Assembly: GCF_000938305.1 (NCBI RefSeq)
Contig: NZ_JYMT01000006.1
Span: 186,001-250,000 of the forward strand
DNA: 64,000 nucleotides
Source of the DNA: Bradyrhizobium sp. LTSP885
GTDB taxonomy: Bacteria; Pseudomonadota; Alphaproteobacteria; Rhizobiales; Xanthobacteraceae
Direction of reading: 5' to 3'
Part shown: positions 1 to 8,403 of the stretch, piece by piece
Position numbering within the stretch: position 1 is the first letter of the stretch
Layout of the letters: every line of letters starts with the position of its first letter
Notes under the pieces: model-generated
Databases searched by the model: none
What the model was told of the DNA's origin: nothing
Seen by the model: only the letters and a program-made list of their open reading frames with translations
Program-made: the position numbers and the translations under genes

Positions 1-1732
1 GGGAAATGTGATCAGTCGTGGTTTTGCCCTTGGTCTTCAGGAGAACCGGCAAATCGACAAAGTCCTCACCATTCCAAGCCGGCCAAGGATACAGTCGCTG
101 TATGCGCTCGCTATTGGGGTCAATTTTCAGCTCGAGATCCCGATGGCCGTCCTGTGCCGGGACATAATAGGTCCGCCCCCGCTCAAAATCGGCGGCCGGG
201 ACTTCTGGAGCCGGTTTCGGCGGATCGAATTTGAACGGCTTACCGTTGCCACCAACAAGAGTATCGGTCATTGGATTGAACGAAAGCCGACCTGCGAATG
301 CGAGCGCTGTAACCACCTCAGGGCTGGCGATGAAATTCATGGTGGTAGGCTGGCCATCGTTGCGCTTGGGGAAGTTGCGATTATACGATGTGACGATCGT
401 ATTTGGCTCGGTCGTTGCTGAGGCGGCCCTTCTCCATTGCCCTATGCAAGGTCCACAAGCATTGGACAGAACGGTGGCGTCCATCTGCTTCAGGGCATCC
501 ATCTGACCATCGCGTTCGATGGTTGCGCGGACCTGCTCGGAACCCGGGGTAACCAGGAGAGAAACCGCGGCCTTCAATCCGTTAGCAGTTGCCTGCTTCG
601 CAATATCGGCAGCACGGCTCATGTCCTGGTACGACGAGTTCGTACAACTTCCGATCAATGCTGACGAGATTTTGTCGACGAAGCCGTTCCGACTATCAGC
701 CAATTCCGCGGCCAGTTTCGAGAGCGGCCGGGCCCGATCCGGAGAATGCGGTCCGACAATGTGCGGCTCAAGCGTGCTGAGATCCAGCCGGATCACCTTA
801 TCGTAGTAGGCCTCCGGGTCTGCCTCAACCTCCGGATCGGGAGCCAAAAGATCAAGGTTCTGTCTCATCAGGGGGACCAGGTAGTCGCGGCCGGTAGCGC
901 TGAGGTAGACCGCCATCCGTTCGTCAGCGGGGAACATCGACGTCGTCGCCCCAAGCTCCGCGCCCATGTTCGTGATCGTGGCCTTACCGGTGGCGCTGAT
1001 GGTCCGTGCGCCTGGTCCGATGTATTCCACGATCGCGTTGGTTCCCCCAGAGACCGTGAGTTGCCCCGCGACGTAGAGAATAACGTCCTTTGGCGCGCTC
1101 CAACCGTTCAGCTCCCCAGTCAGGTAGACTGCAATGTGCTTCGGATAGAGCACTTCCCACGGCAACCCCGCTATGACGTCGACGGCATCGGCTCCGCCGA
1201 CGCCTACCGAGCAGGCTCCGAGCCCGCCGGCGTTCGGAGTGTGCGAGTCGGTCCCGATAATAAGCTCACCCGGAAACGCGTAGTGTTCGAGGACAACCTG
1301 ATGGATGATGCCACCACCCGGCTCCCAAAAGCCGCAACCGTATTTCATCGCGGCGGATCGCAAAAAGTCGTAGACCTCCTTGCTTTCGTCGATCGACTCT
1401 CGCAAGTCCGACTCGCCCTCCGTTCTCGCTTGAATAAGATGATCGCAGTGGATGGTCGTGGGCACCGCAACCTGTTCACGCTTCGTCTGCATGAACTGCA
1501 GCATCGCGCTTTGCCCGAGGACGTCTTGAAAGACCACCCGATCGGGGCGCAGCGCGAGATAGCTCTTGCCCGCCTCCAACTCCTGCGTTTCCGGAGAGTC
1601 GAGGTGGCCGAGAAGAACCTTGTCCGCCAAGGTGAGCGGCTTCTTCAATCGCTTGCGAACGACGCCGAGCTTTAACCGCATGGTGGCATACAGCTTCGAG
1701 GCCATGTTGGCCGTGGATTCGATCTCGATCAT
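1..1732 (-). CDS. Aconitate hydratase, mitochondrial type (3' end outside window)
   Basis: Interconverts citrate, cis-aconitate and isocitrate with a [4Fe-4S] cluster. The reading frame is open from an ATG at 1732 to the window edge, 577 codons seen. The cluster cysteines are visible in GSCTNSS (about residue 362) and in ACGPCIGQW (about 425 and 428). The TDSHTPN motif is also present. The GSCTNSSYQDMSRAA form matches mitochondrial-type aconitases rather than AcnA/IRP or AcnB. A GGAG lies just upstream of the ATG. The swivel domain with the last active-site residues is beyond the edge. It sits 20 bases after the ATPase of an acidic amino-acid importer, so it is probably the distal gene of that operon and links the imported compound to the TCA cycle. 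A homologous hydro-lyase of another tricarboxylate cannot be excluded. Confidence 0.93.
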   Translation of the reverse strand, partial: MIEIESTANMASKLYATMRLKLGVVRKRLKKPLTLADKVLLGHLDSPETQELEAGKSYLALRPDRVVFQDVLGQSAMLQFMQTKREQVAVPTTIHCDHLIQARTEGESDLRESIDESKEVYDFLRSAAMKYGCGFWEPGGGIIHQVVLEHYAFPGELIIGTDSHTPNAGGLGACSVGVGGADAVDVIAGLPWEVLYPKHIAVYLTGELNGWSAPKDVILYVAGQLTVSGGTNAIVEYIGPGARTISATGKATITNMGAELGATTSMFPADERMAVYLSATGRDYLVPLMRQNLDLLAPDPEVEADPEAYYDKVIRLDLSTLEPHIVGPHSPDRARPLSKLAAELADSRNGFVDKISSALIGSCTNSSYQDMSRAADIAKQATANGLKAAVSLLVTPGSEQVRATIERDGQMDALKQMDATVLSNACGPCIGQWRRAASATTEPNTIVTSYNRNFPKRNDGQPTTMNFIASPEVVTALAFAGRLSFNPMTDTLVGGNGKPFKFDPPKPAPEVPAADFERGRTYYVPAQDGHRDLELKIDPNSERIQRLYPWPAWNGEDFVDLPVLLKTKGKTTTDHIS

Positions 1733-1752
1733 GATAGTCTCCGGTTGGTTTC

Positions 1753-2481
1753 TTAGTGTTTGACGATCTTCGACAGGAAGGCTTTCGCCCTGTCGGAATT
1801 AGGGTTGGAGAAGAAGTCCGGACACTTTCGATCCTCGACTATTTTACCCGCATCCATGAAAATGACGCGGCTCCCGACCCGTTGGGCGAACCCCATCTCG
1901 TGCGTAACTACCACCATCGTCATTCCCGACTTCGCCAGGTCGACCATTACGTCAAGCACCTCGTTGATCATTTCCGGGTCGAGAGCCGATGTCGGCTCAT
2001 CGAACAGCATGACTATCGGATCCATCGCTAGAGACCGCGCAATGGCCACACGTTGCTGCTGGCCGCCCGAGAGCTGCGACGGATACTTCTCACCGTGAGC
2101 GGAAAGCCCTACCTGCTGGAGTAACTTCCTCGCCCTCTGAACGCATTCCTCGCGAGATCGCTTGAGTACCTTCATGGGTGCCAGGGTGATGTTCTCGATG
2201 CTGGTCAGGTGCGGATAAAGCTCGAAATTTTGGAAAACCATTCCGACCTTGGAACGAAGCTTGTAAATGTTCGTACTGGCCGACTTGATCGGCTCGCGAT
2301 CAACCGTAATCTGTCCCTTCTGAAACTCCTCGAGACCATTGATGCACTTGATCAACGTACTCTTACCGGAGCCGGACGGCCCGCAAACGACCACGACTTC
2401 ACCCTGGTCGATCGATGCACTGCACTCGGACAGTACCTGTAGCTGACCGTACCACTTGTCGACTGCTTCGATCATGATCAT
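1753..2481 (-). CDS. gltL: Polar amino-acid ABC transporter ATPase (GltL/GlnQ family)
   Basis: ATP-hydrolysing subunit of an amino-acid importer, 242 aa, the usual family length. Walker A is GPSGSGKST (about residue 33), the Q-loop is in [10 protein letters not shown], the signature is LSGGQQQR, Walker B is [11 protein letters not shown] and the switch histidine is in VTHEMGF. The ATG at 2481 overlaps the stop of the upstream permease as ATGA, which supports this start over the second ATG at 2475. The four transporter genes are tightly packed and surely co-transcribed. Confidence 0.93.
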   Translation of the reverse strand: MIMIEAVDKWYGQLQVLSECSASIDQGEVVVVCGPSGSGKSTLIKCINGLEEFQKGQITVDREPIKSASTNIYKLRSKVGMVFQNFELYPHLTSIENITLAPMKVLKRSREECVQRARKLLQQVGLSAHGEKYPSQLSGGQQQRVAIARSLAMDPIVMLFDEPTSALDPEMINEVLDVMVDLAKSGMTMVVVTHEMGFAQRVGSRVIFMDAGKIVEDRKCPDFFSNPNSDRAKAFLSKIVKH

Positions 2482-3134
2482 CGCGTCACCCTCTTTGTTG
2501 TCCGATCCAGTCCGAGCTCAGCCGCGTAGCACACAACAAAGTACACTAGGGCTACGAAACAATAGATCTCGATGGGACGGCCTTCCCTGTTAGCAATGAT
2601 GTTGGCCGAGGTAAGAAAGTCCGTGAGGCCAACAACGAATGCTAATGAGGTGTCCTGAAAAATGATGATTGATCGCGTTACGAGCAGTGGGTACATGCTA
2701 CGAACTGCCTGAGGCAGCACCACATGAAGGATCGCTTGGAAGTGGGTCAGCCCCGTCGCGAGCGCAGCAGACAATTGTCCCCGCCTAACTCCCTGAATGC
2801 CGGCGCGAACGATTTCCGAAAAGTAAGCTCCTTCGAAGAAGGTGAACGCGATCACAATGGAATAAAACGGCCCCACCGGCTGACCCGTTATGATCGGAAC
2901 CATAAAGTAGAACCAAAAAACCGCTAGAACGAGCGGAATTGAACGGAACAGGTCTACGTAAATCTTTGCTAAGAGCGAAAGCGGCTTCCACGAACTAAGA
3001 CGGCAAATCGCAACTAACACACCGACTGTTATGCCGCCGACCACCGCAAGAGCGGTCAGCAACAGAGTTAGCTGCATGCCAGCCCACAGCCAGGGTACAT
3101 TCCGCGTGATTACCGTCCAATCAAACGAACTCAT
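2478..3134 (-). CDS. gltK: Polar amino-acid ABC permease, GltK type
   Basis: Inner-membrane permease, 218 aa, with the HisMQ-type fold. The opening [19 protein letters not shown] and the EAA loop region ([22 protein letters not shown]) closely follow the GltK pattern known from enterobacterial glutamate/aspartate importers. [11 protein letters not shown] and [16 protein letters not shown] segments are also recognisable. It overlaps the GltJ stop at its start and the ATPase start at its end. Glutamate/aspartate or a related acidic compound is the likely substrate; specificity rests on the binding protein. Confidence 0.9.
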   Translation of the reverse strand: MSSFDWTVITRNVPWLWAGMQLTLLLTALAVVGGITVGVLVAICRLSSWKPLSLLAKIYVDLFRSIPLVLAVFWFYFMVPIITGQPVGPFYSIVIAFTFFEGAYFSEIVRAGIQGVRRGQLSAALATGLTHFQAILHVVLPQAVRSMYPLLVTRSIIIFQDTSLAFVVGLTDFLTSANIIANREGRPIEIYCFVALVYFVVCYAAELGLDRTTKRVTR

Positions 3135-3859
3135 TTGATAGCGACCTCCGCTCCGAGGCCGCCCGCGTTCGAAAGGTAGCGCTTAAAGAGCCCGGCAAGA
3201 ATAAGACACATCAAGGAGATGAGCGCATATAGTACGGTCGCCGCAGTGAAGGCTTCAAATCCCTGGAAGGTGAAGCTCTCGATCTGATGCGACTCGGCCG
3301 TGATCTCCAGGACGCCAATTGCCAACGCAACAGATGAATTCTTGAATATCGCCAAAAACTCCGATGTGAGCGGAGGAATGACGAGCCGGAATGCCATCGG
3401 CAATAGAACGAAGCGGTATGTCTTGACGTAGCTCAATCCGGAAGCGAGTGCGGCGTTTTTGGGCCCTGAGCCCGCTGTTTCCAATCCCGACCGGATCGTC
3501 TCGGCAAGACGGGAGGCGCTATAGAAGCTCAGGCAAAGCAACCCCATGGTAAACTCCGGGAAGGGCAATTGCCGCTTCAGGAAGAAGCCGAAGGTTTTTG
3601 GCACCACTTCCGGAAACACGAAGAACCAGAGGAACATCTGTACGATTAGCGGCACGTTCCGAAACACCCGAACATAGCACGCGCCGATCACCCTGCCGAT
3701 CTTCCAAGGGCCGGTTCGCAACACGGCTATCAAGGTTCCCAAAGGAAGCGCGATTAGCCATGCTAGTCCGGAGAGTGTGAGCGTGACGGCGAGCCCGTGC
3801 GCCAACCAGGATAAATATGGTTGCTCTACGAGGATCGACCAGTGCCAATGATAATTCAC
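3131..3859 (-). CDS. gltJ: Polar amino-acid ABC permease, GltJ type
   Basis: Second transmembrane subunit of the importer. The frame is open further upstream, but the likely start is the GTG at 3859, which overlaps the stop of the binding-protein gene as GTGA and gives a protein opening MNYHWHWSIL, as GltJ does (MSIDWNWGIF). This makes 242 aa. The segments RNVPLIVQMFLWFFVFPE and SGPKNAALASGLSYVKTYR carry the GltJ-like membrane and EAA-loop features. An upstream start would add about 24 arginine-rich residues that overlap the binding-protein gene and look non-coding. Confidence 0.9.
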   Translation of the reverse strand: MNYHWHWSILVEQPYLSWLAHGLAVTLTLSGLAWLIALPLGTLIAVLRTGPWKIGRVIGACYVRVFRNVPLIVQMFLWFFVFPEVVPKTFGFFLKRQLPFPEFTMGLLCLSFYSASRLAETIRSGLETAGSGPKNAALASGLSYVKTYRFVLLPMAFRLVIPPLTSEFLAIFKNSSVALAIGVLEITAESHQIESFTFQGFEAFTAATVLYALISLMCLILAGLFKRYLSNAGGLGAEVAIK

Positions 3860-4731
3860 TGCACTATCCCGCCGATCTTGTATACGTACGAGTTCGCTTC
3901 GCTCATCGGAACATCGAGCGGCCCGAACCATTTTTTGTAGATGTCGTGGATCTCGCCTGAGCGGTAGAGTTCCGCAAGCGCCGTATCCACGACGAGCTTG
4001 AAATCCGGATCGTCTCGCCGAATAACAATCGCATATGTCTCGAAGGTCAGCGGACGCCCTACGACCGCTAATTGATTCTTTGAACGAGCGTCGTCCCTAA
4101 GCGACAACAACACGACATCGTCGGTGACATATCCATCGATGCGGTCGGTCTCGAGCGCCAGTACGCCGGCCGCATGATCGGGAAACGTTATGACCTCAGT
4201 CCCCTTAAAGGGTGGCGTCTCAACAAGAGATTTCACTGTCTTCTCGCCATTCGTTCCTTGCGGGACACCTATCACTTTGCCCTTCAGATCCTCCCAGTCC
4301 TTAACCCCGGAGTCCGTCTTCGTAAGGATCCTCGCTCCGACCACGAAAAACGGCGAGGAGAAGCCGACTTGGCGCATGCGCGATAGCGACATCGACGTGG
4401 TGCTGCATTCCATATCAATCGTCCCGTTTGCCAGCAGCGGAATACGCGCTGAGGGCGCCGTGGTAAGATATTTGATCTTCAGACCAGGGGACGCTGTAAC
4501 GATCTTGATTTTATCGACTACTTTCCGGCAAACGTCGACGGAGAAGCCAACCGTCTGGTTGTCTTGATCCAGATATGAAAACGGCTTGGAGGATTCACGG
4601 GTTCCCAAGGTGACGGTACCCGTATCCTTTATCTTCTTCAGTGTCCCAGTGAGATCTTCGGCGAGACAGGGCCGAGCGAACTGTCCGGCCGAAAAGCACG
4701 TCACGACGATCAATAAGCCGATGATTCTCAT
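3856..4731 (-). CDS. gltI: Periplasmic acidic amino-acid binding protein, GltI type
   Basis: Extracytoplasmic solute-binding protein of family 3 (SBP_bac_3), 291 aa. An N-terminal signal peptide ends near residue 24 (hydrophobic run then CLAED). The opening LTGTLKKIKDTGTVTLGTRESSKPFSYLD is the GltI-like start of the first lobe, and ECSTTSMSLSRMRQVGFSSPFFV is the second-strand motif of the family. The start is preceded by GGAG and lies one base after the stop of the PLP enzyme, so the importer and the PLP enzyme share a transcript. Substrate may be glutamate/aspartate or an analogue with extra carboxylates. Confidence 0.9.
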   Translation of the reverse strand: MRIIGLLIVVTCFSAGQFARPCLAEDLTGTLKKIKDTGTVTLGTRESSKPFSYLDQDNQTVGFSVDVCRKVVDKIKIVTASPGLKIKYLTTAPSARIPLLANGTIDMECSTTSMSLSRMRQVGFSSPFFVVGARILTKTDSGVKDWEDLKGKVIGVPQGTNGEKTVKSLVETPPFKGTEVITFPDHAAGVLALETDRIDGYVTDDVVLLSLRDDARSKNQLAVVGRPLTFETYAIVIRRDDPDFKLVVDTALAELYRSGEIHDIYKKWFGPLDVPMSEANSYVYKIGGIVQ

Positions 4732-4732
4732 C

Positions 4733-5884
4733 TTACGTCTCCAGCTTTGGAAATTCAGGGCTACAATAGGAAAACGCCAAGTCCGACTTCAGCGCGCTCG
4801 CCGAATTGACGATCACAATTGTGGAACGGGCGGAGATTTCACCGAAGCCGAGTCCGGCTTCGAGCGCGGCCAGTGCCGTTCCGCTTTCGAGCCCGACGAG
4901 GATCCCGTCGTCCTTGGCAAGCCGTTGGAGCGCCCGCTTTGCGGCGTTCGGACTGATTGCATATGCGCCGCCCGTAGAGATCGCATCCAAGACCGCTGGA
5001 GCCAAACTCGGCGACGGGGTCCTCATGCCGCCTCTCGGGGTATCAATTCGATCCCAACGCTGCACTGTTGTTTGTCCGGCACGAAATGCCTCAACGAGCG
5101 GCGAACACCCCTGGTATTGGCTTATGATCAACCGAGGAATCGCGCCTTGGGCGTCGCCGCCTTCCTTCAGACAGTCGAACGCTTGCTTGAGCGCCAATAG
5201 AGCAGTGCCCCCCCCTGTCGGACAGACCACGTATTCTGGGAAACGCCAGCCCAATTGCTCTACAATCTCGAAGCCAAGGCTCGTCTTACCGATGACCCGG
5301 AACGGCGTTCGATTTGCAGAAATGTTCTTCAGCCCTCTCGCGTTCGCGATATCGTCAGACATTCTGCTGACTGTGCTCCAATCGTCGACCAAGACGAGTT
5401 CTGCACCCGTCAATTGGATCTGAAGGATGTTAGCTTCCAAGACGTCGCGCGGAACCAGGCAGACGCATTTCATTCCGGCTCTGCTCGCATAAGCCGCGAA
5501 CGCTGCGCTTGCATTGCCGGTGCTATTCAGAACAATACCCTCGACGTTGCCGCCGTTCAGCCGACTAATGGTATAGGACGCGCTACGATCCTTGAACGAC
5601 CCGGTCGGATTCTGACTTTCGTCCTTTATCAGTAAATGATCACAACCAAGCCGCTTGGCAGTTAGAGGCGCGTCCAAAAGAGGGGTCCAACCCTCCCCCA
5701 TCGTGACGCAACGATCGATATCGTCGAGCGATAGAGCGTCACGATAGCGCCACATCGAACTGATGGCCGTGTCTACCCTCATGAGACTGGGCCCGAACGC
5801 GTTGGTTGGAAAGTTACGTCGCTTGTCAGCACTGTCATTTCTTCCTGAGATCCAGCTTCGACGCTTGATCCGCGTGAATTCCAT
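4733..5884 (-). CDS. Threonine synthase-like PLP enzyme (fold type II)
   Basis: PLP-dependent beta/gamma-elimination or replacement enzyme of the tryptophan-synthase-beta fold, 383 aa. WRYRDAL and MGEGWTPLLDAP open the domain. The Schiff-base lysine lies in NPTGSFKDR, the phosphate loop appears as CPTGGGTAL, and NSTGNASAAFAAYASRAG is the typical cofactor-side helix. It is shorter than classical ThrC because the N-terminal zinc-ribbon part is absent. No threonine-pathway neighbour is present; an acidic amino-acid importer, a RidA relic and PrpF surround it. I infer a catabolic ammonia-lyase or elimination reaction on the imported compound, yielding an enamine of the kind RidA hydrolyses. The first ATG is used (AAGG upstream); the ATG at residue 35 is an alternative. 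Confidence 0.8.
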   Translation of the reverse strand: MEFTRIKRRSWISGRNDSADKRRNFPTNAFGPSLMRVDTAISSMWRYRDALSLDDIDRCVTMGEGWTPLLDAPLTAKRLGCDHLLIKDESQNPTGSFKDRSASYTISRLNGGNVEGIVLNSTGNASAAFAAYASRAGMKCVCLVPRDVLEANILQIQLTGAELVLVDDWSTVSRMSDDIANARGLKNISANRTPFRVIGKTSLGFEIVEQLGWRFPEYVVCPTGGGTALLALKQAFDCLKEGGDAQGAIPRLIISQYQGCSPLVEAFRAGQTTVQRWDRIDTPRGGMRTPSPSLAPAVLDAISTGGAYAISPNAAKRALQRLAKDDGILVGLESGTALAALEAGLGFGEISARSTIVIVNSASALKSDLAFSYCSPEFPKLET

Positions 5885-5903
5885 GTGGCCTTGTGCGCTA
5901 CCG

Positions 5904-6153
5904 CTAAATGGCAGCGACGATCCTAATCTGGACCGCGAAGAGCGAAGACATCGGCGTTACCTGCATGAACGGTCGCGACGGCGCCTGGCCTTGGGGGGAA
6001 CCAGCACTCCCACACCGAGTTGACGCTGAGAAGATCGGATAGACTCTTCACGTAACGATCGGAGCGCGGCCGCCTACCGGCCAGATAGGCGGCACCATTG
6101 TGCAGCACGGTTTTGACGAACTTGGCCGACTGTTCGAACCGCTGTATCGGCAT
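5904..6153 (-). pseudogene. RidA-family pseudogene (deletion plus frameshift)
   Basis: The opening MPIQRFEQSAKFVKTVLHNG then AAYLAG is a clear RidA/YjgF N-terminus. The next part is missing (about 35 residues of the usual QV...TRQVL helix region), and the frame resumes at VNSVWECWFPP, the RidA segment before the conserved arginine. A shift of one base near the end restores FAVQIRIVAAI and a TAG at 5904-5906, the normal RidA C-terminus; without the shift the frame stops after 76 codons. It lies between prpF1 and the PLP enzyme, so the operon once carried its own imine deaminase. An intact RidA is encoded at 11069-11536. Confidence 0.8.
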
Positions 6154-6202
6154 TTCTTACTCCTTACTCTTGCCAGGTCTCTTCTGGTTCAGTCGGCGTA
6201 AC

Positions 6203-7330
6203 CTATGCGACCGCGCGTGACGGACTCTGAAGACCGGTCTTGCCATCCCAGACGCTGCTGGGGATGCAGATCCAACCTTCGAACAACTTTCGGCATGTCC
6301 GAATTAGAGATGCCTGCTTAAGTTCAAAACCCGCAAGATCAGATCCGACCGATTCCGTTTCAACCTCGATCACTCCACCTGGATGCTCAATCGCGATCTT
6401 CTTCACCTGCGATTTGGGCAGCACCGCAAGGTCGCTGGCTACCGTTCCCGGCAAAATGCACGCCGTCGCCAACGCCATTGCGCCTGTGACGGAGTGCGTC
6501 GCGTGGCAATTGTACGGTACGAAATCGCGGGATGCGATCACTCCCCCCTTGGTCGGAGCCGATACCATGACCGGCTTTGGAATGACGAGGTTCGACGTAT
6601 CGCCTAAACCCATTCGACGGCCGGCTTCGTTGCGCATTTTTTCGAGCCGCGCGATTAGCGGCCTGTCCGCATCTAGTTCTGGCTTGCTTTCGTTTCCACG
6701 CTTACCTACCGCCGCCGCCGAAACGATCATCATCGGAACCGCGACGTCAATTAACGTGACCTCGACGTCCTGAATTATTTCGCGAACCTTCCCGGTCGGG
6801 AGCAGCTTTTTTGTCTTGCTTCCTACACTCTTGACAAAGTTCAGTCTTACAGGAGATGCGGTTCCATTGACGCCGTCGATCGCGGCATCGCCTTCATACG
6901 TGGTGGTACCATTTGGAGTTTGCAGTTCCGCGATGATGACGGAATCGGTGTTGGTATTATAGATCCTGACCGTGGTCGTAGGATCGCCGGCGGCAATCAA
7001 TCCATTTTCGATGGCGAACGGCCCGACCGCACTCAACATGTTGCCGCAGTTAGAAGCATAGTCAACGATTGGGCTGTCAGGATTTACCTGGACAAAGAAG
7101 TAATCGATGTCGGCGTCGGACCGTGCAGACTTCGATATGATTGCGATTTTGCTAGTGAGAGACTCTGCTCCACCAATGCCGTCGATTTGGCGGGGGTGCG
7201 GGGATCCCATCGCCGCAAGCATGACCCGATCCAATATGCCGCCCGGATCGTTCGGGAGATCGGACGCGAGAAAAAGCGGCCCCTTTGAGGTACCTCCCCT
7301 GTACATGACTGCGGGTATGCGAGTGATCAT
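6203..7330 (-). CDS. PrpF-family isomerase (aconitate / 4-oxalomesaconate isomerase type), copy 1
   Basis: PrpF/GalD proteins move a double bond in unsaturated tricarboxylates by proton abstraction. The protein opens MITRIPAVMYRGGTSKG, has GSPHPRQIDGIGGAESLTSKIAI and SNCGNML: the lysine after LTS and the cysteine of NCGN correspond to the catalytic pair of PrpF. HATHSVTGAMALATACILPG and SSVWDG mark the second half. The ATG at 7330 is preferred over 7342 because GGAG sits 6 bases before it. Length is 375 aa, normal. Neighbouring aconitase and Tam suggest aconitate isomers as substrate; methylaconitate or oxalomesaconate are alternatives. It is only partly similar to the second copy at 11619. 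Confidence 0.88.
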   Translation of the reverse strand: MITRIPAVMYRGGTSKGPLFLASDLPNDPGGILDRVMLAAMGSPHPRQIDGIGGAESLTSKIAIISKSARSDADIDYFFVQVNPDSPIVDYASNCGNMLSAVGPFAIENGLIAAGDPTTTVRIYNTNTDSVIIAELQTPNGTTTYEGDAAIDGVNGTASPVRLNFVKSVGSKTKKLLPTGKVREIIQDVEVTLIDVAVPMMIVSAAAVGKRGNESKPELDADRPLIARLEKMRNEAGRRMGLGDTSNLVIPKPVMVSAPTKGGVIASRDFVPYNCHATHSVTGAMALATACILPGTVASDLAVLPKSQVKKIAIEHPGGVIEVETESVGSDLAGFELKQASLIRTCRKLFEGWICIPSSVWDGKTGLQSPSRAVA

Positions 7331-7384
7331 CCTTGGCTCCATGTCTCTAAGCGCCAGCGCGACTTTCGCGGCGCGTCTAAATTC

Positions 7385-8167
7385 TCAGGTTCGCTTGGCC
7401 TCGGTTCCCCGGGCGAGCGACGCGCCGCCCCCTAAGGTATCCGATACGACCGCGATGCTCGAAAGGATCGAAGGCAGAGCAGCTTTCATTGCAGCCCGAT
7501 TCCATCGGCTGGCAGGTCCCGAAATCGTCACAGCCCCCAAGATGCCGACGGATCCGTAGATTGGGACCGACACCGAACCAACATCGGGAGTGCGCACCCC
7601 GATGCCGATGAAATAACCCTGTTGCCGAGCCCGAACGATGTCAGCGCGAATTCGGTCCGGATTTTGGTTGGCTTTGGCGGCCGCAGCCATGAGCGGAGAG
7701 AGCTCGGTCTCGGAAAGTTCGGACATCAGCATCCGACCCGTCTCTCCCGCAAAGAGCGGAAGGGTTTCTCCGATCGGTACGGCTCGGCGAACGGCGTGCA
7801 AACCGTCGATTACGTCCACGCATACGCGAAGGTCACCGCTGCGCACGTGGAGAGAGACTGTTTCACGGTGACGGGAACTGATCTCCTCCATCAGAGGTCG
7901 CGCGCGGCCCCGGATGTCCATCCGAGATACAGCGAGCACGCTCATCGACAGGAACGTCGCCGCGAGCGTGTAACCGCCGACTGTCGGGCCGCGCCCGATG
8001 AAGCCAGCGTTCTCGAGAGATCGGAGGAGCCGATAGGCGATGCTTTTGTGCAAACCAGAACGCTCTACGACCTCTTCGAGAGAGACCGGACCATTCTCGG
8101 AAGCGATGATCTTCAATACGACAAGCGCCCGATCGACGGTCTGCGAGCCGCCCGGTCCAGATTCCAT
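7385..8167 (-). CDS. IclR-family transcriptional regulator
   Basis: Winged-helix HTH at the N-terminus (TVDRALVVLKIIASENGPVSLEEVV, recognition helix near HKSIAYRLLRSLE) followed by the IclR effector domain (METVSLHV-like strand, GETLPLFAGETGRMLMSELSE, and GYFIGIGVRTPDVGSVSVP). The ATG at 8167 gives the normal 260 aa; the frame is open 49 codons further upstream but that part is arginine-rich and unlike the family. It precedes prpF1 by 54 bases on the same strand and is probably the first gene of the operon. Effector likely an organic acid or aromatic, as is usual for the family. Confidence 0.88.
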   Translation of the reverse strand: MESGPGGSQTVDRALVVLKIIASENGPVSLEEVVERSGLHKSIAYRLLRSLENAGFIGRGPTVGGYTLAATFLSMSVLAVSRMDIRGRARPLMEEISSRHRETVSLHVRSGDLRVCVDVIDGLHAVRRAVPIGETLPLFAGETGRMLMSELSETELSPLMAAAAKANQNPDRIRADIVRARQQGYFIGIGVRTPDVGSVSVPIYGSVGILGAVTISGPASRWNRAAMKAALPSILSSIAVVSDTLGGGASLARGTEAKRT

Positions 8168-8363
8168 TTTCACAGTCAGCAACCTCACTTTCGATTTTAG
8201 AGACCGAATGTTGCCACCGCCGCAACGACCCGTCAATCGAAAAACTCCGCGCGCCTCGGCTGACTCATCCGAAGGCGCGATTATGCGAAGGGGTATTGCG
8301 CAGTTCTGGTCCATTCCAATCCTAGGCGAAACGAAGCGAGCGTTCTGATTAGTGATAACAAAT

Positions 8364-8392
8364 CACGGCAGCGCGGGCCATGCGCTGCCGTG
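8364..8392 (-). terminator. Hairpin after the porin gene
   Basis: Perfect 10-bp inverted repeat CACGGCAGCG / CGCTGCCGTG with a 9-base loop, starting 11 bases beyond the porin stop. On the minus strand it is followed by ATTTGTT, a weak T-rich tail, so a rho-independent terminator is plausible. Confidence 0.6.
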
Positions 8393-8403
8393 TAGAGATC
8401 GTC

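Noticed and set aside
746..1675. 309-codon open frame on the plus strand
   Set aside because: It lies opposite the aconitase, whose motifs are unambiguous on the minus strand; the plus-strand translation is arginine-rich and has no family resemblance.
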